Shown here: piece after piece, positions 24,961 to 31,690 of the stretch
Layout of the letters: the number at the start of each line of letters is the position of its first letter
Position numbering within the stretch: position 1 is the first letter of the stretch
Source of the DNA: Actinomycetota bacterium
Lineage (GTDB): Bacteria; Actinomycetota; Acidimicrobiia; IMCC26256; PALSA-555
Length of the DNA stretch: 36,506 nt
Assembly: GCA_016870245.1 (NCBI GenBank)
Contig: VGCA01000007.1
Location: forward strand, 1-36,506
Reading direction: 5' to 3'
Notes under the pieces: model-generated
What the model saw: the letters and a program-made list of their open reading frames with translations, nothing else
Databases searched by the model: none
What the model was told of the DNA's origin: nothing
Made by a program: the position numbers and the translations under genes

Positions 24961-25620
24961 GTGGACAGCAAGCAGACTGCGCGAATGGGCACGCGGGAGC
25001 GACAGCGAGCGGCGACTCGGACGGCGATCCTCGAGGCGGCACGCGCCGCGTTCGTCGAATCCGGCTACGCGGGCACGACCATCACCTCGGTCGCCCATCT
25101 CGCGGATGTGTCGCCCGAGAGCATCTATCTCATCTTCACCAGCAAGCGCGGGCTGTTCGGAGCCGTCATGGAGGCGGCTGCCGCGGGCGATCGAACGGCG
25201 GTCGTTGACGAGTCCTGGATCGATGGCGTGAGGGCCGAGCCGGACCAACGGCGCCGGCTCGCGCTGATGGCGGAATCGACGCGTGACGTCTTGCGGAACG
25301 TCGCCCCGCTCGACGAGGCCGCCCGCGCCGCAGCGCTGTCCGATCCCGAGATCGCGGCGATGTGGCAGCTTCACGAGGAGCAACGACTTCGCGATACGCG
25401 TGTGCTCGTCGAGCTGCTCGCCGAGGCCGGCCCACTCAGAGTGACCGTCGCGGATGGGGCGGACCTGATGTGGGCGCTTTCCCGAAGCACCGACCTCTAC
25501 CGCGCACTCACGAAGGACCGCGGGTGGGACGACGACAAGGCCTTCACGGTCCTCAACGACCTCCTTGCGCGAGTGCTCCTCCCCGACTCGCCGAACGGGG
25601 TCGGACCGAGAGAGCGGTAG
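24961..25620 (+). CDS. TetR/AcrR family transcriptional regulator
   Basis: The 219-aa regulator has the TetR N-terminal helix-turn-helix: RAATRTAILEAARAAFVESGYAGTTITSVAHLADVSPESIYLIFTSK (about 17-63). The ligand-binding helical C-terminus (about 70-205) is unlike any member I can name. The GTG at 24961 lies 11 nt after the second operator, and no ribosome site is visible. A TATAAC hexamer ending 8 nt upstream suggests a leaderless transcript; the ATG at 24985 is an alternative start. Autorepression through the tandem operators and control of the divergent VOC gene are inferred. It is convergent with the LLM oxidoreductase gene. Confidence 0.92.
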   Translation: MDSKQTARMGTRERQRAATRTAILEAARAAFVESGYAGTTITSVAHLADVSPESIYLIFTSKRGLFGAVMEAAAAGDRTAVVDESWIDGVRAEPDQRRRLALMAESTRDVLRNVAPLDEAARAAALSDPEIAAMWQLHEEQRLRDTRVLVELLAEAGPLRVTVADGADLMWALSRSTDLYRALTKDRGWDDDKAFTVLNDLLARVLLPDSPNGVGPRER

Positions 25621-25665
25621 GACTCGGGCGCGAGCTCGCCGTCAGGCCGAACGCGGGCCCCGTGA

Positions 25666-26592
25666 TCAGTCGGAGACGTCGTCGAGGACGCCGCGCATCC
25701 GAGCGACGAACGCGGCGACGTTGTCGACGTCGACGGCACCCGCCTCGAAGGCCGTGAAGACGATCCGGTCGACGCCGAGCGCCGCCAGCTCACCCAGGAG
25801 CTCCGGGTCGGTGCCTCGCGAGTAGTCCCAGCTCCCCGGCCACACGGTGATCTCGATGGCGGCCGGGTCGCGGCCGGCGACGTCGGCGGCCCGGCGGATG
25901 GTCTCGATGCCTTCGGCCACCTCGGCGGGGCCGACGACGTAGGGGAACCAGCCGTCCCCGCGGGTGCCGGCGCGTCGGGCAGCGGCCGCCGATGATCCGC
26001 CGACGATGACGGGGACGCCGCCCGGCCGGACCGGCTTCGGGTCGACGTTCACGCGGGAGAAGGCGACGGTCGTCCCTGCGTAGCTCACGGGGTTCGGCGC
26101 CCAGCAGGCCCGCATGGCGTCGATGGTCTCGTCGAGGCGACGCCCCTTCCCCTCGTAGGGGACGTTGACGGCCCGGTACTCCTCGATCTGCCAGCCCATG
26201 CCGACGCCGAGGCGCACCCGGCCCGACGACATCCGATCGAGGGTCGCCACGGCTTTGGCGAGGATGAGCGCCGGGTGCTGGGTGGCGACGACGACGGAGG
26301 TGCCGAGCACCAAGCGCTCGGTGTGGGCGCCGACGAATGCGAGCACCTGCAGGGGATCGGGCATCAGTGCTGCGCCGCCGCCGGGCATGCGACCATCGGC
26401 CGAGTAGGGGTAGCGGGGCTCGTAGTCCTCGGCGACGAGGATGTGCTCGACCGCCCAGAACGACTCGGCTCCCGCGGCTTCGATCCCCGTGGCGAGCGCT
26501 TGGAGGTACGCGGGGTCACCGACGGTCTCGGGTGAGAAGGGGGGCAGCAGGCCGAGGCGCATCGCGCCGTCACGGGTTCCGGACGCCGTCAT
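25666..26592 (-). CDS. LLM class F420-dependent oxidoreductase (luciferase-like monooxygenase superfamily)
   Basis: The 308-aa TIM-barrel protein matches the actinobacterial F420/FMN-dependent LLM group. MRLGLLPPFSPETVGDPAYLQALATGIEAAGAESFWAVEHI opens the barrel, and LGTSVVVATQHPALILAKAVATLDRMSSGRVRLGVGMGW is the diagnostic stretch at about 97-135. VPVIVGGSSAAAARRAGTRGDGWFP closes the cofactor site. It starts 3 nt after the amidohydrolase stop with GAGAGGGG as ribosome site, so the two form an operon. The substrate is unknown; the context suggests an oxidation or reduction step in the adjacent catabolic cluster. F420 rather than FMN use is inferred from the family. Confidence 0.9.
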   Translation of the reverse strand: MTASGTRDGAMRLGLLPPFSPETVGDPAYLQALATGIEAAGAESFWAVEHILVAEDYEPRYPYSADGRMPGGGAALMPDPLQVLAFVGAHTERLVLGTSVVVATQHPALILAKAVATLDRMSSGRVRLGVGMGWQIEEYRAVNVPYEGKGRRLDETIDAMRACWAPNPVSYAGTTVAFSRVNVDPKPVRPGGVPVIVGGSSAAAARRAGTRGDGWFPYVVGPAEVAEGIETIRRAADVAGRDPAAIEITVWPGSWDYSRGTDPELLGELAALGVDRIVFTAFEAGAVDVDNVAAFVARMRGVLDDVSD

Positions 26593-26595
26593 CGG

Positions 26596-27810
26596 TCAGC
26601 CCCTCTCTGCGGGAACGGGCAGGTCGTAGAGCCGGATCGCGTTGTCCGACATCACCCGCCGGCGGCTGAGCTCGGGGAGCGAACGGACGGCGTTCGATGC
26701 CACTGCGACGCTGTCGGGGAAGAGGCAGGTGGGGTGCGGGAAATCAGTCTCGAACATGACGTTCGTGTCGCCCAGTGCCGCCACCGCCTCGGCGACGCCC
26801 GCCTCCTCGAACCAGAAGCAGGCGTGCATCTGCCGCCGGAAGTACTCCGTGGGCGTCAGCGAGTAGCGCGTGCCGTAGGTGTCGGGAGTGCTCTGCGCCT
26901 GCTGGTAGTCGAGCGACTCCAGGAAGAACGGGATCCAACCGATGCCGCTCTCGACCGACACGAACTGCAGGGTCGGGTGCCGTTCGAGCACGCCGCCGAA
27001 GATCAGGTTGGCCATCACCGACGCGTTGGACAGGTACATCATCGCGGAGCCGATCGCGAGCTTGGTGTTCTCGTCGAACGAAGGCCACGGTGACGACCCG
27101 AACCACGAGAACGTGTCGGTGCTGGCGCCGATGTGGAAGTTCACCGGCATCGACAGCTCGGCGCAGGTGTCCCACAGCGGGTCCCAATGCGTCTGCCCGA
27201 GGTCGGGCAGACCGATGAGGTGCGGCCCGGTGCCACAGTTGACTCCGCGCATGCCCATCGCGTGGCAGCGGCGCACCTCGGCCGTCGACGCCTCCATGCT
27301 CCACCACGGCAGGATCACCATGCCGAAGAGCCGGTTGCCGGTGGCCTCCTGCATCTCGGCGGAGGCGTCGTTGTAGATCTGGACGGTCAGCAAGCGGAGG
27401 GCTTCGTCCTCCTGGGCGATGAGCCCCTGCCCGCCGAACCCGAACGTGTTCGGGTAGATGATCTGGGCCCAGATGCCCAGCTCGTCCATCAGCTTCACGC
27501 GCTCGTGGATGTCGAATGCCGCCGGGTGGATCTCGTCGAAGCTCATCCCGGCGAAGCTGAGGCCGAGATGCTTCCCGCCGTGCCGATCGACGACAGCCGA
27601 TGAACCGGCCGGGCCGACCAACGTGCCGTCGAACATCCACACGTTGCGGCCGTCGACGACCTCGACCCGCGGCACCCGGTCGGCGTAGGCGGCGGGCGCG
27701 CGAGACGTCCACAGGTCGCGGGGCTCGGTCAGATGGGTGTCGACGTCGATGATCGGGACGTCGATGGGGAGTCCCAGCGCCTCGTTGACCGAGGCGGGCG
27801 CGGTCGTCAT
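26596..27810 (-). CDS. Amidohydrolase-2 (ACMSD-like) family metal-dependent hydrolase
   Basis: The 404-aa protein belongs to the amidohydrolase-2 TIM barrels, which include ACMSD-type decarboxylases and lactone hydrolases. The N-terminal IIDVDTHLTEPRDLW holds the first metal ligands. VNFHIGAS (about 230) supplies a further His, and FETDFPHPTCLFPDS (about 350) the conserved Asp. Long insertions with FWFEEAG and SPWPSFDEN resemble actinobacterial members found in aromatic and terpenoid degradation clusters. I choose the ATG at 27810 over 27855; AGGAG lies 8 nt upstream. It heads an operon with the LLM gene, and a TCAA-N6-TTGA element sits about 50 bp upstream. Decarboxylation versus hydrolysis cannot be decided. 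Confidence 0.85.
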   Translation of the reverse strand: MTTAPASVNEALGLPIDVPIIDVDTHLTEPRDLWTSRAPAAYADRVPRVEVVDGRNVWMFDGTLVGPAGSSAVVDRHGGKHLGLSFAGMSFDEIHPAAFDIHERVKLMDELGIWAQIIYPNTFGFGGQGLIAQEDEALRLLTVQIYNDASAEMQEATGNRLFGMVILPWWSMEASTAEVRRCHAMGMRGVNCGTGPHLIGLPDLGQTHWDPLWDTCAELSMPVNFHIGASTDTFSWFGSSPWPSFDENTKLAIGSAMMYLSNASVMANLIFGGVLERHPTLQFVSVESGIGWIPFFLESLDYQQAQSTPDTYGTRYSLTPTEYFRRQMHACFWFEEAGVAEAVAALGDTNVMFETDFPHPTCLFPDSVAVASNAVRSLPELSRRRVMSDNAIRLYDLPVPAERG

Positions 27811-28088
27811 GGGTGCACTCCTCGTGCGCTCTTCGGAGGGGGCGCCGTGGCCCACTAGTCAAGCGGGATTGACGTGTCGGTGCAAGCCAGGGCACAAGGG
27901 AACCCGCCGAGATGGCGTCGCCACGGACTAGTTTTCCCGGCCGTGACCGGGGATCGGCGCGCCGCGACGCCGGCGGGCTGGTGTGCGAGCCGACGGCGTT
28001 CGGTCACCTCCACCTGGGCGCGCGGCAGCATCAGACCCTGCGACTTCGGGCGGAGGCCGGTGGCGAGTCCGACGAAGGGAGCACCGCG
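27811..28088. other. 278-nt divergent intergenic region between amidohydrolase and SDR genes
   Basis: The longest gap in the window. It contains the amidohydrolase ribosome site, the shared operator at 27856-27877, two ACTAGT palindromes (27854-27859 and 27926-27931) and the SDR ribosome site GAAGGGAG. The ORF track extends the SDR frame leftwards to 27912, but that extension has no SDR character. No RNA gene is seen. Confidence 0.6.
27856..27877. promoter_or_regulatory. Shared catabolic-cluster operator, copy 1 (TCAA-N6-TTGA core)
   Basis: The core TCAAGCGGGATTGACG, with arms GTCAA and TTGAC around GCGGGA, lies upstream of the amidohydrolase-LLM operon and the SDR gene. It matches copy 2 at 30458-30479 in 18 of 22 positions. 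MarR-family dimers often bind such short inverted repeats; the fused MarR encoded at 30490 is the likely ligand-responsive repressor. Confidence 0.7.
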
Positions 28089-28874
28089 ATGAAGCTCGAC
28101 GGCAGGGTGGCGCTGATCTCGGGGGGCGCTCGGGGACTGGGTCTGGCGATGGCCGAGGCATTCGTGGCCGAGGGCGCTCGGGTGATGATCGCCGATGTGC
28201 TCGATGACGAAGCAGCGGGCGCATGCCGGCGGCTCGGCGACGATGCCGCGTGGGTCCACCTCGACGTGACCGAGGAGGCGGAATGGGACCGCGCGGTCGC
28301 CGCGACGGTCGAGCGCTTCGGGCATCTCGACGTGCTGGTCAACAACGCGGGCACGGCGGAGGGCGCGCCCCTGTGGGAGATGTCGGCGGAGAGCTACCGG
28401 CGCGTGATCGATGTGAACCAGGTGGGGGTGTTCCTCGGGATGAAGGCGGTCGTCGCGGCCATGACCGCGGCGGGTCGGGGCTCGATCATCAACATCTCGT
28501 CGATGGACGGCCTGGTGGGCGTGCCGCGCATCATCTCCTACGTGGCGAGCAAGTGGGCGGTGCGGGGCATGACGAAGGCTGCGGCGATGGAGCTGGCGCC
28601 GCGCAACATCCGGGTCAACTCGATCCACCCGGGGAACGTGCACACGCTGCTCGCCGCGGTTCCGGGGCAGGACCGTGCGCCCGTGCGTGCGATGATCGAG
28701 ACCGCGACGAAGCGTCACGCGCCCATGGGGCGGGTGGGCGAGGCATCCGAGATCGCGTCCATGGCGGTGTTCCTCGCGTCGGATGACAGCTCGTACTCGA
28801 CCGGGTCGGAGTTCGTCGCCGACGGCGGCTTCACCGCCGGCTATCCGGGTCCGGGGTCGGCCGACCCGTTCTGA
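28089..28874 (+). CDS. Short-chain dehydrogenase/reductase (classical SDR)
   Basis: The 261-aa NAD(P)-dependent oxidoreductase has the cofactor motif SGGARGLG (11-18) and the adenine-ring motif LDV. NNAG (85-88), a catalytic Ser in INISSMDG, and Tyr151/Lys155 in SYVASK follow. The acidic residue after strand 2 (IADVLDD) favours NAD+ over NADP+. C-terminal FVADGGFTAGYP is standard. The closest general description is a hydroxysteroid or cyclic-alcohol dehydrogenase. GAAGGGAG ends 7 nt before the ATG, so the track's longer ORF is not used. In this cluster it could oxidise an alcohol to the ketone used by the neighbouring Baeyer-Villiger-type enzyme, which is convergent with it. Confidence 0.93.
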   Translation: MKLDGRVALISGGARGLGLAMAEAFVAEGARVMIADVLDDEAAGACRRLGDDAAWVHLDVTEEAEWDRAVAATVERFGHLDVLVNNAGTAEGAPLWEMSAESYRRVIDVNQVGVFLGMKAVVAAMTAAGRGSIINISSMDGLVGVPRIISYVASKWAVRGMTKAAAMELAPRNIRVNSIHPGNVHTLLAAVPGQDRAPVRAMIETATKRHAPMGRVGEASEIASMAVFLASDDSSYSTGSEFVADGGFTAGYPGPGSADPF

Positions 28875-28928
28875 TCCCGCGCTCACCGCGCTCACCGTGC
28901 TCGGCGGGCCAGTCGCGGTCAGGAGCGG

Positions 28929-30389
28929 TCAGCGCGCGGCAACGTCGTAGTCGGCCGGGTCGATGGTGGCGGTGCGGTCGTGGAACTCCGTCATCGAGAA
29001 GGGCCATTGGGTGACGATGCGGCCCGAAGGCGTGCGGTAGTAGCCGTTGCACCCGAAGTTCCACACCGGGATGTCGGCGATGGCCTGTTGGACCTCGGCG
29101 TTGAAGCGCGTCATCGGCTCCGGGCGTACGTCGACCCACGCGAGGTGCTCGTCGCGCAGCCGGCGGATGTGGGCGAGGATGTGCTCGACCTGATACTCGA
29201 TCATCGTGAGGATCGAGCCGTTGTTCGTGTTGGGTCCGTAGAGCATGAAGAGGTTGGGGAACCCGGCGGTGGTGATGCCCAGGTAGGCGGTCGCTCCGTC
29301 GCTCCACGCATCGTCGATGCTCGTCCCGTCCCGACCCACGACGTCGATCGCCGACAGGTACTTGGTCGCGGCGAAGCCCGTCGCGAGGACGATCGTGTCG
29401 ACGACCCTCTCCTGTCCGTCGTCGGTCACGACGCCGTTGGGCGTGATCCGGACGATGGGCTCGGTGACGAGCTCGAGGTTCGGTTCGTTGAACGCGGGGT
29501 AGTACACGTTCGACATCAGCGGTCGCTTGCAGCCGAAGGGATGCTGTGGGCGCAGCTTCTCCCGCACCACGGGGTCCTGCACCTGGTCGATCGCCTGGTT
29601 GACCGCGGTGACCGAGAGGGCGAGCTTCTCGGTGTTGGTGAAGGTCATGCCCTTGTTCATCGAGTCCTCGACCTCGCGACGGAACTCGAGGATCGGGGTC
29701 GGGTCGTCGCGGAACGCCGCGAGCTGCTCGTCGGTGTACGGCGTGTCGATCTTCGGTGTGACCCAGTTCGCGGTGCGCTGGAAGAGGTGCACCATGGCGG
29801 CCTGCTTGCGGATCTCGGGCACGAACTGCACCGCCGAGGCCGCGGCGCCGATCACCGCCACGCGTTCTCCGGTGAGGTCGTGGTCCCAGTTCCACTGGGC
29901 CGAGTGGAACATCGTTCCGGCGAAGTCGTCGAGCCCGTCGATGGCCGGCCAGGCCAGGTCGTTGAACATGCCGATCGCACTCACCACCACGTCGGCGGTG
30001 ACCGTGGCGCCGTCGTCGAGGGTGAGCGCCCACGTGGCCGACGTCTCGTCCCAGACGGCGCGCGTGACCCCGTTGCCCAGGCGGACGTGGGGGAGCACGC
30101 CGAACTTCTCGGCGACGTGCTCCATGTAGGCGAGGATCTCGGGCTGGGTCCCGTAGGGCTTGGACCAGTCGGCCTTGATCTCGAACGAGAACGAGTACAG
30201 GGCGGACTGCACGTCGCACTCGCACCCGGGGTAGCGATTCAGGTTCCAGGTGCCCCCGACGCCGTCGGACTTCTCGAGGAGCACGAAGTCGTCGAAGCCT
30301 TCGTCGAGCAGGCGTTTGCCCATGCAGAGCCCGCCCGGTCCCGCGCCGATGATGGCGACCTGGACACGATCCGTTCCGTGTGTGCTCAT
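28929..30389 (-). CDS. Flavin-containing monooxygenase, Baeyer-Villiger type
   Basis: The 486-aa NADPH-flavoprotein inserts oxygen next to a ketone or N/S-oxygenates substrates. It has the FAD Rossmann motif GAGPGG (15-20), GGTWNLNRYPGCECDV of cyclohexanone/4-hydroxyacetophenone monooxygenases, and FAGTMFHSAQWN (156-167). The last is the type I Baeyer-Villiger fingerprint FxGxxxHxxxW[P/D] with Asn in the last position. A second Rossmann motif VIGAAASAVQFVP (about 177-190) and LATGFAATKYL follow. The start at 30389 has GGGAG about 7 nt upstream; the track's 30578 is too long. It is divergent from the MarR gene, sharing operator copy 2. The substrate is unknown; the cluster context favours a ketone. 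Confidence 0.9.
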   Translation of the reverse strand: MSTHGTDRVQVAIIGAGPGGLCMGKRLLDEGFDDFVLLEKSDGVGGTWNLNRYPGCECDVQSALYSFSFEIKADWSKPYGTQPEILAYMEHVAEKFGVLPHVRLGNGVTRAVWDETSATWALTLDDGATVTADVVVSAIGMFNDLAWPAIDGLDDFAGTMFHSAQWNWDHDLTGERVAVIGAAASAVQFVPEIRKQAAMVHLFQRTANWVTPKIDTPYTDEQLAAFRDDPTPILEFRREVEDSMNKGMTFTNTEKLALSVTAVNQAIDQVQDPVVREKLRPQHPFGCKRPLMSNVYYPAFNEPNLELVTEPIVRITPNGVVTDDGQERVVDTIVLATGFAATKYLSAIDVVGRDGTSIDDAWSDGATAYLGITTAGFPNLFMLYGPNTNNGSILTMIEYQVEHILAHIRRLRDEHLAWVDVRPEPMTRFNAEVQQAIADIPVWNFGCNGYYRTPSGRIVTQWPFSMTEFHDRTATIDPADYDVAAR

Positions 30390-30452
30390 CGAAGTCTCCC
30401 GTTGCGTTCCCGATCGTCCCTCACGGCAACGATCCCGGCCGGCCGTGCAGAG

Positions 30453-30458
30453 TAGAGT
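30453..30458 (+). promoter_or_regulatory. Candidate -10 element (TAGAGT) for the MarR gene
   Basis: TAGAGT would start transcription around 30465, inside the operator core, so a bound repressor would block initiation. The overlapping complement TACTCT (two copies, 30449-30459, minus) can act as -10 for the divergent monooxygenase gene. Confidence 0.4.
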
Positions 30459-30479
30459 ACTCAAGCAGAATTGACGAGT
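30458..30479. promoter_or_regulatory. Shared catabolic-cluster operator, copy 2 (TCAA-N6-TTGA core)
   Basis: The core TCAAGCAGAATTGACG sits between the divergent monooxygenase and MarR genes, ending 10 nt before the MarR GTG. It differs from copy 1 at only four of 22 positions, two of them in the spacer. Its position over the MarR start region and behind the monooxygenase -10 fits autorepression and co-repression. Confidence 0.7.
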
Positions 30480-30489
30480 TGGGGTCGCG

Positions 30490-31623
30490 GTGGTTGAGTC
30501 AGAGCGCGAGGTCGAGCGGGGCTCGGAAACCCATCGCAGCGCGGACAATGTGGTGCACCACCTGATCGCGATCGCCAACGACCTGCGTCGTCACATCGAT
30601 CGCGTGCTGGCGGATTCCGGGTACGAGCACCGGCGTCCCGCGTTCGCTCCGCTGTTCTCGCTTCTGTGGAAGGGGGCGGTGCCCCAGGGCCGACTCGCGG
30701 AGGCCCTGGGCGTGAGTGCCCAGGCTGCCAGCCAGTCGGTCGGGTTCGCCGCCCGCGCGGGGTTCGTGGCGCGCGTCGCCAACCCCGACGACGGCCGGTC
30801 GAAGCTCGTGGAGCTCACGGATCTGGGGCGTGCCTTCGTGTCCGATGGCGCGGACGCCATCACCGAGCGCGCCCGCGACTACTCGGCCATCATCGGTCCT
30901 CGCCGCTTCGCCCGCTTCGATCTCGCGTTGCGCCGGCTGTCGACCGGGATGCGCCTCGGTGCCGACGGCGATCCCGTCGCCAGCCTCGCGCCACGGGCGT
31001 CGATCATGGCGGTCGTGGCGTTGGCCGATGAGGCGATGCGCTCGCTGCACGAGGTGATGCACGCGGCCGGTCATGGGTGGATCACTGCGGGCCAGAACCT
31101 CGTCCTCGTGTACGTCGGCCCCGACGGGGCGCGGTCCAGCGAGCTGGCGCGGGTCCAGCGGGTGAGTCGCCAGGCGGTCAGCGCAGTGCTCCACGAGCTC
31201 GAGGCACAGCGATGTGTGCGGCGTCGGAGCGACTCGAACGACGGGCGGGGAGTCGTGTTCGTGCCGACCGCGAAGGGTCGTCGGGTGCTCGCCGACTACG
31301 TCGCCGGCATCGATGACGTGGAAGCCCGGTACACGGAGATCCTCGGGGCCGCTCGGTTCGAGGAGCTGGCCGGCACCGCGCGGGATCTCAGCCGCATCCT
31401 GGTGCTCGAGCACGCGTTCTCCCTCCCGGCCGACCCGTCGTCGCTTCCCACCACTCCGACCGAACGCCGCCGAGGTGAGCTCGCCGACCTCGGGGTCGAG
31501 CTGCTGCGATGGCTGGGCGAAGCCGACGCGTGGTGGCTCGCGGCGCACCTGCGTGAGCAGGTGATCGCGCGTATCGAGGATCCCATGACTGGATCCGTCG
31601 ACGCGGACCGGCGCTCCGGCTGA
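30490..31623 (+). CDS. Tandem-domain MarR family regulator (two fused winged helices)
   Basis: The 377-aa protein is more than twice the usual MarR length because it contains two winged-helix units. Unit 1 (about 20-150) has PQGRLAEALGVSAQAASQSVGFAARAGFVARVANPDDGRSKLVELTDLG. Unit 2 (about 165-290) has SSELARVQRVSRQAVSAVLHELEAQRCVRRRSDSNDGRGVVFVPTAKG. Both keep the recognition helix and the D-x-R wing (NPDDGRSKL and SNDGRGV). A C-terminal helical stretch of about 80 residues follows. Ordinary MarR proteins are dimers, so this is probably a covalent pseudo-dimer. The GTG start lies just after operator copy 2. It probably represses the surrounding catabolic genes until a substrate binds. Confidence 0.88.
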   Translation: MVESEREVERGSETHRSADNVVHHLIAIANDLRRHIDRVLADSGYEHRRPAFAPLFSLLWKGAVPQGRLAEALGVSAQAASQSVGFAARAGFVARVANPDDGRSKLVELTDLGRAFVSDGADAITERARDYSAIIGPRRFARFDLALRRLSTGMRLGADGDPVASLAPRASIMAVVALADEAMRSLHEVMHAAGHGWITAGQNLVLVYVGPDGARSSELARVQRVSRQAVSAVLHELEAQRCVRRRSDSNDGRGVVFVPTAKGRRVLADYVAGIDDVEARYTEILGAARFEELAGTARDLSRILVLEHAFSLPADPSSLPTTPTERRRGELADLGVELLRWLGEADAWWLAAHLREQVIARIEDPMTGSVDADRRSG

Positions 31624-31636
31624 CGAGGAGGACCCC

Positions 31637-31690
31637 ATGACCGGCGGAGCGAACGACCCGACCGCGGGCTGCACGCGACGGACCGGATGA
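31637..31690 (+). CDS. Candidate 17-aa leader ORF coupled to the CoA-transferase gene
   Basis: Too short for the ORF track. After the MarR stop, GAGGAGG (31625-31631) is followed 5 nt later by ATG, then 17 codons beginning MTGGANDPTAG, and a TGA at 31688-31690. That TGA overlaps the ATG of the CoA-transferase gene as ATGA. The strong ribosome site belongs to this small ORF, while the large gene has none of its own. Translation of the large gene is therefore likely by termination-reinitiation. It may alternatively be the remnant of an N-terminal extension put out of frame. No function is assigned. Confidence 0.5.
   Translation: MTGGANDPTAGCTRRTG

Noticed and set aside
27912-28088. 59-residue N-terminal extension of the SDR in the ORF track
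   Set aside because: The extension has no SDR features, while a good ribosome site GAAGGGAG precedes the ATG at 28089 and the cofactor motif then falls at the standard position.
30471-30476. TTGACG as a -35 box for the MarR gene
   Set aside because: It lies only 13 nt before the GTG start, too close for a -35; it is better read as half of the inverted operator.
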